Part shown: positions 34,762-42,474 of the stretch, piece by piece
Position numbering within the stretch: the first letter of the stretch is position 1
Layout of the letters: the number at the start of each line of letters is the position of its first letter
Assembly (NCBI RefSeq): GCF_002086125.1
Contig: NZ_MVHG01000009.1
Span: forward strand, 1-64,000
DNA: 64,000 nt
Reading direction: 5' to 3'
Source of the DNA: Mycobacterium arosiense ATCC BAA-1401 = DSM 45069
GTDB taxonomy: Bacteria; Actinomycetota; Actinomycetes; Mycobacteriales; Mycobacteriaceae
The notes under the pieces: model-generated
Told to the model about the DNA's origin: nothing
The model's database searches: none
Seen by the model: only the letters and a program-made list of their open reading frames with translations
Made by a program: the position numbers and the translations under genes

Positions 34762-35877
34762 TTACGCGGCGATCGGCTCGGGCTGGCGGGACTTTTCGGC
34801 GCCGGCCTTGTGCACCCAGGAGTCCGGGAAGGTCAGCCGGACGATCTTGCGGACGACGGTGCCGAACTGGTGCAGCAGCGGCCCGCGGTTGTACGGGATG
34901 CCATAGCGTTCGCAGATCTCTTGCACCTCGGGCGCGATGTCGGCGTAGCGGCGGGCCGGCATGTCGGGGAACAGGTGGTGCTCGATCTGGTGCGAGAGGT
35001 TGCCGGAGAGCAGGTGAAAGAGCTTGCCGCCGGTCAGGTTTGCCGAGCCGAGGATCTGGCGGAAGTACCACATGCCGCGTGACTCGTCCTGGGTTTCTTC
35101 GATGGTGAATTCCTGCGTCCCGTCCGGGAAGTGGCCGCAGAAGATGATCATGTACGACCACACGTTGCGCATCAGGTTGGCGGTGAGGTTGCCGGTGAAG
35201 ACGAACGGCGCGAAGGGGCCGGCCAGCAGCGGGAAGGCGCCGTAGTCCTTCAGGGTCTGGCGACGGGTCTTGCGCCAGATGGCTCGAAAGACGTCGCGCT
35301 TGTCCTCGAGCCGGATCTCACCGGCGCGGATGCGTTCGGTTTCCAGCTCGTGCAGCGCAACGCCGTACTGGAACAACACCATCAGCAGAAACGCATAGAG
35401 CGGGTTGCCGAGGAAGTACGGCTGCCAGCGCTGGTCTTCGCTCATTCGCAGGATTCCGTAACCGATGTCGCGGTCCATGCCCACGATGTTGGTGTGGGTG
35501 TGGTGCATGTAGTTGTGTGAATGCCGCCATTGATCGGCCGGGCATGCCGTGTCCCACTCGAAGGTGCGACCGGAGATGGCCGGGTCGCGCATCCAGTCGT
35601 ACTGGCCGTGCATGATGTTGTGGCCGATCTCCATGTTGTCCAAGATCTTCGACAGGCCGAGCATCGTGGTACCGGCCAGCCATACCGGCGGCAGCAACCC
35701 GGCGAACAACAGCGCCCGGCCACCGGCTTCCAGCGCCCGCTGCGCCTTGATGACGCGGCGGATGTAGGCGGCGTCGCGTTCGCCGAGTTCTGCCATCACG
35801 CGTTCCTTGATGGCGTCGAGTTCGCGACCGAATGTGTCGGCCTGTTCGGGTGTCAGGGCAATCTTTGCGTTCGACAT
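34762..35877 (-). CDS. Membrane fatty-acid (acyl-CoA) desaturase, DesA3-like
   Basis: A 371-aa di-iron membrane desaturase with three histidine boxes: HNIMH (86-90), HSHNYMHH (119-126) and HQIEHH (296-301), and membrane helices around 55-80 and 155-250. It would make a cis double bond in stearoyl-CoA-type substrates, as DesA3 (Rv3229c). GGAGGACACAC precedes ATG 35877. The electron-donating ferredoxin/reductase fusion is encoded 43 bp upstream in the same operon, exactly as Rv3230c-Rv3229c in M. tuberculosis, but in a different chromosomal place (from memory). Confidence 0.92.
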   Translation of the reverse strand: MSNAKIALTPEQADTFGRELDAIKERVMAELGERDAAYIRRVIKAQRALEAGGRALLFAGLLPPVWLAGTTMLGLSKILDNMEIGHNIMHGQYDWMRDPAISGRTFEWDTACPADQWRHSHNYMHHTHTNIVGMDRDIGYGILRMSEDQRWQPYFLGNPLYAFLLMVLFQYGVALHELETERIRAGEIRLEDKRDVFRAIWRKTRRQTLKDYGAFPLLAGPFAPFVFTGNLTANLMRNVWSYMIIFCGHFPDGTQEFTIEETQDESRGMWYFRQILGSANLTGGKLFHLLSGNLSHQIEHHLFPDMPARRYADIAPEVQEICERYGIPYNRGPLLHQFGTVVRKIVRLTFPDSWVHKAGAEKSRQPEPIAA

Positions 35878-35920
35878 GTGTGTCCTCCAAGAGTTTTCAG
35901 GGGCTAAAAAGGGGCGGCCG

Positions 35921-37024
35921 CTACAGCGACAGGTCCACGTCACCGACCGGAACGGACACGCAGATCTGCACGTCCTCATCGGGAGCGGTCGAGACCGCGC
36001 CGGTGACCAGGTTGCGCACGCTGCCGGCGGTTATGCGCCGCGTGCAGGTATGGCAGATGCCCATCCGGCATCCGTGTTCGGGCGACAGCCCGACCGATTC
36101 GGCCTGCTCCAACAGCGAGCGTCCGTCATCGACGATGTCAAGGCCGCTGTCGGAGAACGTAACTCGTCTACCCGACGGGTTGGCTGGCACGTCGAAGGCG
36201 GGTGGCACGAAGCTTTCGGTGTGGACGTTGTCGCAGTGCGCGCGGACGGTCTCCACCAAAGCTTGCGGGCCGCAGACGAATACCGCATCGGGCGCGGGCA
36301 TGGCGGCGGCCAGGTGCGCCGCGCCGAAGCGTCCGGCAAGGTCGCCGCCTTCGGTTCGGGTGTAGCCGCGCAGCACGCGCACGCCCGGCATGGTGTCCAG
36401 CTCGTCGCGGTAGCAGGCCTCGGCCGGGGTGCGCGCGTAGTGAATGAACGCTATTTCGCCGTCGTGGCCCTGGGCGAGAAGGGTCCGCAGCATCGACATC
36501 ACCGGGGTGATTCCGCTTCCTCCGGAGATGAAGAGGATGCGCTGCGGGCGGTGCCGCCCCCGCTCCGGCAACGTGAAGTCGCCACCGGTGCCGGTCACGC
36601 CGAGCACCATGCCTCGATGAGCGTGCTCGTACAGATAGTTCGAGACCAGGCCGCCCTCGTGCCGCCCGATGGTCAGCTCGAGGGTCATAGCGCCTTCGGC
36701 GTTGGCGGGCGAATAGCACCGGGTGTGGCGGCGGCCGTCGATCTCCACGGCGAGATTGACGTACTGCCCGGCTTTGAGGGTGTGGGCGGATAGGAAGGTG
36801 TCGTTGGGGGTCAGGGTCAGAGTGACGCTGCGCGGCGTGGTCCGGCGGACGTCGGTCACTTTGGCGCGGGCTTCGCCCAGCGTCCAGGTGGGCGTCACCA
36901 GTTCGGTGTAGCGGTCGACGCCGTGCGGACCGGTCAGCAGGTCTAACAGCTCTGAACCCAACACGCGCTGCCGAAGGGTCCGGGCGAGGACTCGGCCAGA
37001 AGCTTGAGCGGTTTGAGTGAACAT
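35921..37024 (-). CDS. Ferredoxin-NAD(P)H reductase fusion, desaturase electron donor (Rv3230c-like)
   Basis: A 367-aa electron-transfer protein: FAD/NAD(P) reductase N-terminal (HTRCYSPANAEG for FAD, FISGGSGITPVMSMLR for NAD(P), FVCGPQALVE), then a plant-type [2Fe-2S] domain with Cys319, Cys324, Cys327 and Cys355. It supplies electrons to the desaturase encoded next. The start ATG 37024 lies inside a 16-bp near-palindrome (37017-37032), an operator candidate for the divergent TetR. Confidence 0.92.
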   Translation of the reverse strand: MFTQTAQASGRVLARTLRQRVLGSELLDLLTGPHGVDRYTELVTPTWTLGEARAKVTDVRRTTPRSVTLTLTPNDTFLSAHTLKAGQYVNLAVEIDGRRHTRCYSPANAEGAMTLELTIGRHEGGLVSNYLYEHAHRGMVLGVTGTGGDFTLPERGRHRPQRILFISGGSGITPVMSMLRTLLAQGHDGEIAFIHYARTPAEACYRDELDTMPGVRVLRGYTRTEGGDLAGRFGAAHLAAAMPAPDAVFVCGPQALVETVRAHCDNVHTESFVPPAFDVPANPSGRRVTFSDSGLDIVDDGRSLLEQAESVGLSPEHGCRMGICHTCTRRITAGSVRNLVTGAVSTAPDEDVQICVSVPVGDVDLSL

Positions 37025-37032
37025 ATGTACAC
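37017..37032. promoter_or_regulatory. Near-palindrome at the reductase-desaturase operon start
   Basis: GTGAACATATGTACAC is palindromic except for one base pair and covers the reductase ATG. It shares GTGAAC with the second site at 37086-37100, so both are probably bound by the divergent TetR. Confidence 0.5.
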
Positions 37033-37085
37033 CGTGCGGCTACAACACCCATGCAGTCAAGGGTTTAATGCCTGGCTGTGGTAGG

Positions 37086-37100
37086 GTTCACACAGTGAAC
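37086..37100. promoter_or_regulatory. Perfect inverted repeat at the TetR start
   Basis: GTTCAC-ACA-GTGAAC; the right arm starts with the TetR GTG codon. A -10-like TAGGGT (37082-37087) 7 nt upstream of that GTG implies leaderless transcription through the site, so binding would be autoregulatory. Confidence 0.55.
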
Positions 37101-37769
37101 AGCCGTACTCCTAGCTCACGGGGGCGGGGCTCTGGCCGGGAACGGGCGCGCGAAAGCCAGTCGCGCGAGGAGCGCAAGGAGGCGACGCGCCGGGCCATCA
37201 TCGCCGCGGCACTCAAGCTCCTGCAGGACCGCAGTTTCTCCAGTCTGAGCCTGCGCGAGGTCACTCGCGAGGTCGGCATCGTCCCGGCGGCCTTTTACCG
37301 GCACTTCGAATCGATGGAGGCCCTCGGCCTGGTCTTGATCGACGAGTCCTTCCGCAGCCTGCGCGATACCCTGCGGGACGCACGTGCCGGCAAGCTCGAC
37401 CCGAATCGGGTGATCGAGTCATCCGTCGAAATCCTGGTCGCCAGCGTCGCCGATAGGCGCGAACACTGGCGACTCATCGGCCGGGAGCGCAACAGCGGCC
37501 TGTCGGTGCTGCGGTACGCCATCCGCACCGAGATCCGGCTGATCACGTCCGAGCTGGCCACCGACCTGGCGCGATTCCCGGGGCTGAACAAGTGGACCAC
37601 CGAGGATCTCAACGTGCTGGCGACCCTGTTCGTCAACGCCATGATCGTCGTCGCGGAGGCCATCGAGGACTCGCAGAGCGTCGAGGCGACCGAGGACATC
37701 CGCCGGCTCGCGGTCAAGCAGTTGCGGATGATCGCGACCGGCATCGCCGGCTGGCGCAGCACGCCATGA
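37095..37769 (+). CDS. TetR-family regulator of the desaturase operon
   Basis: A 224-aa TetR/FabR-like regulator. A basic N-terminal extension (SSRGRGSGRERARESQSREE) precedes the HTH (SSLSLREVTREVGIVPAAFY then RHFES, about 55-95). GTG 37095 is chosen because TAGGGT is 7 nt upstream; the longer frame from 37017 would start inside the opposite operator. FabR/DesT-type regulators sense acyl-CoA saturation, and divergence from a desaturase gives the same logic here (inference). Confidence 0.85.
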   Translation: MNSRTPSSRGRGSGRERARESQSREERKEATRRAIIAAALKLLQDRSFSSLSLREVTREVGIVPAAFYRHFESMEALGLVLIDESFRSLRDTLRDARAGKLDPNRVIESSVEILVASVADRREHWRLIGRERNSGLSVLRYAIRTEIRLITSELATDLARFPGLNKWTTEDLNVLATLFVNAMIVVAEAIEDSQSVEATEDIRRLAVKQLRMIATGIAGWRSTP

Positions 37770-37803
37770 TGCGTTCGGCTGGAGTAAACAGCCGAGCACT
37801 CAG

Positions 37804-38151
37804 TTACTCGTCGGCGACGTCGTAGAGCGAGTCTCCGTCCTCGGGGGCGCCGTCGATCTGACCCCGGTGCGCACGCCGGGGACCGCCGTCGGCCGGCTCG
37901 ATGGCATCGGGGACGTCGGGCTCCTCGGCCGCCAGGCGCGCATCGAGGGATTCGCCCTCGCGTTCTTCTCTGGCCGTCATGCCGAACCGGTCGGCCTCGC
38001 TCCAGCCCTGCGGCGGGTCGACGACGATGTCGCCGTCGTCGTTGCGCACTTCGTCCGAGTCGGTGCCTTCGCTCGGGTTCAAGGTGTCACCCGGACCGCC
38101 CTCTTCGGGGAAATCCGACGGATCCACGTCGGCCTGGGGGTTATCGCTCAT
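37804..38151 (-). CDS. Acidic DUF5709 protein
   Basis: A 115-aa, strongly acidic and probably disordered protein. The DUF5709 core is visible (DPPQGWSEADRFGMTAREER followed by EGESLDARLAAEEPDV). Function unknown; homologues are common in stress-induced sets of actinobacteria. A sigma-F-like promoter (GTTT-N16-GGGCAA) is just upstream. It is convergent with the desaturase TetR gene. Confidence 0.8.
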   Translation of the reverse strand: MSDNPQADVDPSDFPEEGGPGDTLNPSEGTDSDEVRNDDGDIVVDPPQGWSEADRFGMTAREEREGESLDARLAAEEPDVPDAIEPADGGPRRAHRGQIDGAPEDGDSLYDVADE

Positions 38152-38161
38152 GCCAATCCGG

Positions 38162-38187
38162 TTGCCCGCGCCTTCGGGGGGTTAAAC
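38162..38187 (-). promoter_or_regulatory. Weak sigma-F-like promoter of the DUF5709 gene
   Basis: Minus strand GTTT (38184-38187), 16 nt, GGGCAA (38162-38167). The -10 differs from GGGTAT at two positions. It would give a leader of only a few bases before the ATG at 38151. Confidence 0.35.
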
Positions 38188-38213
38188 CGGGCGGCAGGCC
38201 ATCGGCCCCATCC

Positions 38214-38819
38214 CTACGGCGGCGGACGCCACATGGCCCATAGGCTCGGGCCGCCGTCCGGCAGTGTGATCTCACGCGTGACGCTGAAGCCGAAACGCTC
38301 GTAGTACGGCACGTTTTCGGGCTTACTCGACTCGAGATAGGCCGGACAGTACTCGGCGTCGCAGCGGTCCAGGCGCGACCGCATCAACGCCTGACCGAAT
38401 CCTTTGCCGCGGACCGCCGGATCGCTGCCGATCACGGCCAGATACCAGTGCGGTTCCTCGGGATGCACGCGCTTCATCAATTCCTGCACCGCACGTCCCC
38501 GCATCGAGCGCAGGCCGAACACCCGGAGGAACGTCGGGGTCATCGCCAGTTGACCGCGGGGCGTTTCTTGCCACTGATCGGGCGGATCCCACAGCGCCGC
38601 CGCATCGATATCCGCCTGCGCACCTGCCACCTCCACGCCGCCGCGGGCCAGGTGGTGATGGCGGGTCATCGTCGCGAACATCCGCGACAGGTGAGCGATC
38701 CGCTTGGCGTCATCGGGAATCAGCCAGATCATCACGGGGTCGTCGTAGAACGCACGGGCCAGCGTGCGCGACAGCTTGCGTACATCGGCCTTGTTCGCCG
38801 GGCGGACCTGCGGGGTCAT
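38214..38819 (-). CDS. GNAT-family N-acetyltransferase (Rv0133-like)
   Basis: A 201-aa GNAT; the acetyl-CoA loop IGSDPAVRGKGFGQALMRSR and the C-terminal LESSKPENVPYYERFGF are typical. ATG 38819 gives the same length as M. tuberculosis Rv0133; ATG 38825 would add two residues. Acceptor unknown. Divergent from fgd2 with 51 bp between them. Confidence 0.85.
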   Translation of the reverse strand: MTPQVRPANKADVRKLSRTLARAFYDDPVMIWLIPDDAKRIAHLSRMFATMTRHHHLARGGVEVAGAQADIDAAALWDPPDQWQETPRGQLAMTPTFLRVFGLRSMRGRAVQELMKRVHPEEPHWYLAVIGSDPAVRGKGFGQALMRSRLDRCDAEYCPAYLESSKPENVPYYERFGFSVTREITLPDGGPSLWAMWRPPP

Positions 38820-38870
38820 CTGCATCACGCTAGTGCGTGTGAGGCCCGGCGGGACGGGTATGCCGACCCG

Positions 38871-39968
38871 GTGATCGGCATCTCGCGGCGAACGTTCGGG
38901 CGAATGGCGGCCGGCGCAAGCGTGCTCGGGTCCGCCGGGTTTGCGCAGGGATGCGCGAAACGGGCGGCCGAGCACGGCAAGTCCAGCGGACCGCCACCGT
39001 CGCCGGGCAAGGCTGTGGGCTTCGTCCTCTCACACGAGCAGTTCCGCACCGACCAGCTGGTGGCACAGGCTCAGGCGGCCGAACACGCCGGCTTTCAACA
39101 CCTGTGGGCCAGCGACCACATCCAACCGTGGCAGGACGACGAAGGTCATGCGATGTTTCCGTGGCTGACGCTCGCGCTGGTCGGCAGCGCCACCAGCCAC
39201 GTTTCGCTGGGCACCGGGGTGACCTGCCCGACCTACCGCTACCACCCCGCCACGGTCGCCCAGGCATTCGCGTCGCTGGCGATTCTTTATCCCGGCAGGG
39301 TGTTTCTGGGGGTGGGCACCGGCGAACGACTCAACGGACAGGCCACCACGAACACCTACGGCGACTACGCCGAGCGTCACGACAGGCTGGTCGAAGCCGT
39401 ACAGCTGATCCGCCAACTGTGGAGTGGTTCGCGAATCTCCTTCTCCGGCCGGTACTTTCAGACGAATTCGCTGAAGCTCTACGACCTTCCGGCGGCACCC
39501 ACGCCGATCTTCATCGCGGCCGCCGGACCGAAAAGCGTGAAACTGGCCGGACAGTACGGGGATGGCTGGATCACCCAGGCGAGCGATGTCACGAATCCAA
39601 AGCTGTTGGCGGCCTTCGTCGCGGGTGCCCAGGCCGCCAGTCGTGACGTGTCCACCTTGGGAAAACGGGCCGAACTATTCGCCGTCGTCGGCGACAACAC
39701 CGTGGCGACCCGGGCCGCCACGCTGTGGCGCTTTACTGCCGGGGCCGTCGACCAACCCAATCCCGTCGAGATCCAGCGAGCGGCCGAATCCAACCCCATC
39801 GACAAGGTGCTGGCCGGCTGGACCGTCGGCACCGATCCGGCCCTCCATATCAACGCCGTCCAGCGGATTCTCGACGCCGGCGCGATCCCGTTCCTGCACT
39901 TTCCGCAAGACGATCCCCTCGTCGCCATCGAGTTCTATCGCGCCAACGTCTTGCCGAAGTTGCACTGA
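38871..39968 (+). CDS. fgd2: F420-dependent hydroxymycolic acid dehydrogenase (Fgd2/fHMAD)
   Basis: A 365-aa LLM-family protein with a Tat signal, SRRTFGRMAAGASVLGSAGF, ending in an AQGC lipobox-like cysteine. In M. tuberculosis Rv0132c is Tat-exported and oxidises hydroxymycolates to ketomycolates with F420. The catalytic domain has WASDHIQPWQDDEGHAMFPW, GTGVTCPTYRYHPATVAQAF and GVGTGERLN. GTG 38871 puts the twin-arginine close to the N-terminus. It acts in the cell envelope. Confidence 0.88.
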   Translation: MIGISRRTFGRMAAGASVLGSAGFAQGCAKRAAEHGKSSGPPPSPGKAVGFVLSHEQFRTDQLVAQAQAAEHAGFQHLWASDHIQPWQDDEGHAMFPWLTLALVGSATSHVSLGTGVTCPTYRYHPATVAQAFASLAILYPGRVFLGVGTGERLNGQATTNTYGDYAERHDRLVEAVQLIRQLWSGSRISFSGRYFQTNSLKLYDLPAAPTPIFIAAAGPKSVKLAGQYGDGWITQASDVTNPKLLAAFVAGAQAASRDVSTLGKRAELFAVVGDNTVATRAATLWRFTAGAVDQPNPVEIQRAAESNPIDKVLAGWTVGTDPALHINAVQRILDAGAIPFLHFPQDDPLVAIEFYRANVLPKLH

Positions 39969-39987
39969 ACGGGCCCGCCCTCGCACC

Positions 39988-40012
39988 GTTTCGGCGCCGT
40001 CAGCCCGGGTAT
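39988..40012 (+). promoter_or_regulatory. Sigma-F promoter of the hemerythrin gene
   Basis: GTTT (39988-39991), 15 nt, GGGTAT (40007-40012): a full match to the mycobacterial sigma-F consensus, 48 bp before the hemerythrin ATG. Confidence 0.7.
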
Positions 40013-40059
40013 CCGCACCCAACTTCGAGTAACAGCCCCCAACTGCTGGAAGGCAAGGC

Positions 40060-40638
40060 ATGGACGCAATCACTTTTCTTCGTCACGACCACAAGAGTGT
40101 GCTCGGTTTGTTGGAGACGCTCGACGGGGCGCCGCCGGGCGAGGGCGCTCAGGCGAGCGGCCTGGAAACGATGGTGAACAATCTCATCATCGCCGAATCG
40201 CAGCACGAAGCCATTGAAGAGCAGTTCTTCTGGCCCGCGGTGCGCGAAGCGATCGGCGACGGCCTCGTCGATAAGGCGCTCGAGCAGGAGCAGGCCGGAA
40301 AGAGGCTGCTGCAGCGTCTCGAGGACGGTAAGCCGGGCGAGCCGGATTACCACGAAGCGTTGCAGGAGTTCGTCAAGGCGGGCCGCGAACACATCGCCTA
40401 CGAACAGGATGAGGTGTGGCCGCAGGTCGAAACCGTGCTCAGCCGTGAGGATTTGGAAAAGATCGGCGAGAAGCTGGAGGCGGCGAAGAAGATCGCCCCG
40501 ACCCGGCCGCACCCCGGTACCCCACCCAACCCGGCCGTACTGAAAACGATGGGCGTGGGGGCGGCGATCGTCGACCACGTCCGGGACGCGGTGACCGGCC
40601 GCAGCCAGGACAATCCCCCGGATCCGCAGATGCACTGA
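40060..40638 (+). CDS. Hemerythrin HHE domain-containing protein
   Basis: A 192-aa protein with a four-helix HHE bundle: His9/His11 region (LRHDHKSVLGLLE), His49-Glu53 (QHEAIEEQFFWPA), His98 and His111-Glu115 (EHIAYEQDEVWP). It should hold a diiron site binding oxygen or NO, or acting on peroxide. The C-terminal 50 residues are Pro-rich and look disordered. GGAAGGC precedes the ATG. Hemerythrin-like proteins in M. smegmatis belong to the sigma-F regulon, in line with the promoter seen here. Convergent with Mn-catalase across a shared terminator. Confidence 0.9.
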   Translation: MDAITFLRHDHKSVLGLLETLDGAPPGEGAQASGLETMVNNLIIAESQHEAIEEQFFWPAVREAIGDGLVDKALEQEQAGKRLLQRLEDGKPGEPDYHEALQEFVKAGREHIAYEQDEVWPQVETVLSREDLEKIGEKLEAAKKIAPTRPHPGTPPNPAVLKTMGVGAAIVDHVRDAVTGRSQDNPPDPQMH

Positions 40639-40645
40639 CGACGTG

Positions 40646-40685
40646 GGAAGGGCCGGGCGCTCTCGATTGAGCGCCCGGCCCTTCC
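40646..40685. terminator. Bidirectional hairpin between hemerythrin and Mn-catalase
   Basis: A perfect 17-bp stem (40646-40662 with 40669-40685; arms GGAAGGGCCGGGCGCTC and its complement) around a TCGATT loop. It lies between two convergent genes and has a short T-rich end on neither side, so it is a GC-hairpin terminator of the mycobacterial type. Confidence 0.8.
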
Positions 40686-40695
40686 GCTTGTCCAA

Positions 40696-41595
40696 TTAGC
40701 CGGTGGGAACGTGCTGTTCGTGGGTGAAGGGCTTTTCGGCGTTGACCGCCGGCGAGCCCTGGGGGTTCTCCTTGGCCCCGGTGTTCTTGCGGGTGCTGCC
40801 GCCCAGCCATTGTTCCTCGGGCTTTTCGACGTACTCCCACTCGGTGCCTTCGGGCCAGGGACCCTGCCCCTGGTTCCACGGACCGCGGATGGACTCGCCG
40901 CCGCCGTTGGACATGTTGAACGCCACGTTCTGGAAGCGCGGGTCACCCGGCAGCTGTCCCGGCGGGAAGTTCACCGGGAGCTCGTTGAGCGCGGCCGTGA
41001 ACTGCTGATAGTGCGCCACCTCGCGCGTCATGAGGAACGTCAGGGTGTCCTGCACGCCCGGGTCGTCGGTGAACTGCTTGAGGTACTCGTAGACGACCTT
41101 GGCCCGCGATTCCGCCGCGACGTTGTTGCGCAGGTCCACGGTCGGGTCGCCGTTGGCGTCGATGTAGGCGCCCGTCCAGTTGTTCCCCCCGGAGTCCTTG
41201 ACGTCAGGCCCACCACCACTGAGCACCAAGAACAAGGGGTTGACCGCCACCGAGTGGATGAGGCCGTCCCGGCCACCGCCGCTGGACGCCACCGCCGGCA
41301 TCCAGTCGCATTTCTCATTGGCGATCTTGAGGTTGTCGTTGAGCCCGTCGAGCAACATCGTGATCATCGATCCGACCATCTCGAGGTGGCTCAGCTCCTC
41401 GGTCGCGATATCCATGAACAGGTCATACATTTTGGGGTTCTTCTGCCGCAGCACGAATGCCTGGGTGAAGTACTGCAGCGCGGCGGTGAGTTCGCCGTTG
41501 GCGCCGCCGAATTGATCCATCAGCAGCGATGCGAAGCGAGGGTCCGGCCGGTCGACGCGGACTTCGAATTGAAGATCTTTATTGTGCACGAACAC
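40696..41595 (-). CDS. Manganese catalase
   Basis: A 299-aa ferritin-like dimanganese catalase converting hydrogen peroxide to water and oxygen. All five metal ligands can be placed: Glu35, Glu67, His70, Glu162 and His195. The GTG at 41595 is preceded by GGGAGGCCCCA; a second GTG two codons on is possible. The C-terminal PFTHEQHVPTG tail is typical. A consensus sigma-F promoter lies 42-66 bp upstream. It is absent from M. tuberculosis, which relies on KatG (recall). Confidence 0.93.
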   Translation of the reverse strand: MFVHNKDLQFEVRVDRPDPRFASLLMDQFGGANGELTAALQYFTQAFVLRQKNPKMYDLFMDIATEELSHLEMVGSMITMLLDGLNDNLKIANEKCDWMPAVASSGGGRDGLIHSVAVNPLFLVLSGGGPDVKDSGGNNWTGAYIDANGDPTVDLRNNVAAESRAKVVYEYLKQFTDDPGVQDTLTFLMTREVAHYQQFTAALNELPVNFPPGQLPGDPRFQNVAFNMSNGGGESIRGPWNQGQGPWPEGTEWEYVEKPEEQWLGGSTRKNTGAKENPQGSPAVNAEKPFTHEQHVPTG

Positions 41596-41636
41596 TGGGG
41601 CCTCCCTGGGGGTCGAGATCTGGCTGTCGACGCGGG

Positions 41637-41661
41637 ATACCCGGGGCCTTCGGCGGCAAAC
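41637..41661 (-). promoter_or_regulatory. Sigma-F promoter of Mn-catalase
   Basis: Minus strand GTTT (41658-41661), 15 nt, GGGTAT (41637-41642): identical in both hexamers and spacing to the hemerythrin promoter. Confidence 0.7.
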
Positions 41662-41750
41662 TGGGAGCACAGAGTTTTCGGACGCCCGCCGGCGAGCTGC
41701 GCAGGGCCGCGGGGTGACGCCTGGGGGCACATCGTGGAGAATCCGGTCCC

Positions 41751-42449
41751 ATGGAGTCTTTCGACGCGAGCGCTCGGCACGAGCTGGCCAGGCGCATGGC
41801 CGAGCTTGCCCGAGAGATCGCCACGCCACGCTCGCTCGACCGGGTTCTCGCCGACGTCACCACGGCGGCGGTGGAGCTGATACCGGCGGCGGACATCGCG
41901 GGCGTGTTGCTCATCAAGGGCGGCGGCGATTTCGATTCGATCGCGGACACCGACAGTCTGGTCGCCAAACTCGACAAGTTGCAGCACGACTTCAATGAGG
42001 GCCCCTGTCACGACGCCGCTTTGAAGGAGACGATCGTGCGCACCGACGATCTCCGCGACGAGCCACGCTGGCCGAAATACGCGCCGGCGGCCGTGGAGCA
42101 CGGTGTCCTGAGCAGCCTCTCGTTCAAGCTGTACACCGCCGACCGCACCGCCGGCGCGCTCAATGTGTTCAGTTTCCGGCCCGGCGTGTGGGACACCGAA
42201 GCCGAAACCGTCGGGACGGTGTTCGCCGCGCATGCCGCCTCGGCGATCATGGCCGGGCGACACGGGCAGCAGATGCAGTCGGCCCTGTCCACCCGGGACC
42301 GCATCGGCCAGGCCAAAGGCATCATCATGGAGCGCTACGGCGTCGACGATGTGCGCGCCTTCGACTTGCTGCGCCGGCTGTCGCAGGAGAGCCAGGCCAA
42401 GCTCATCGACGTCGCCCAGCGCGTGATCGATACCCGCAGCGCCGACTGA
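41751..42449 (+). CDS. GAF-ANTAR RNA-binding antiterminator
   Basis: A 232-aa two-domain regulator: GAF sensor (about 30-165; HDFNEGPCHDAALKETIVRT, GALNVFSFRPGVWD) and C-terminal ANTAR (about 170-228; RIGQAKGIIMERYGVDDVRA, FDLLRRLSQES). ANTAR proteins bind paired hairpins in mRNA leaders and prevent termination. GTGGAG precedes the ATG. Divergent from Mn-catalase. No paired-hexaloop ANTAR target was recognised next to it, so its targets are probably elsewhere. Confidence 0.88.
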   Translation: MESFDASARHELARRMAELAREIATPRSLDRVLADVTTAAVELIPAADIAGVLLIKGGGDFDSIADTDSLVAKLDKLQHDFNEGPCHDAALKETIVRTDDLRDEPRWPKYAPAAVEHGVLSSLSFKLYTADRTAGALNVFSFRPGVWDTEAETVGTVFAAHAASAIMAGRHGQQMQSALSTRDRIGQAKGIIMERYGVDDVRAFDLLRRLSQESQAKLIDVAQRVIDTRSAD

Positions 42450-42474
42450 TCCTCCGCGCCCGCTCTAGGATGGG

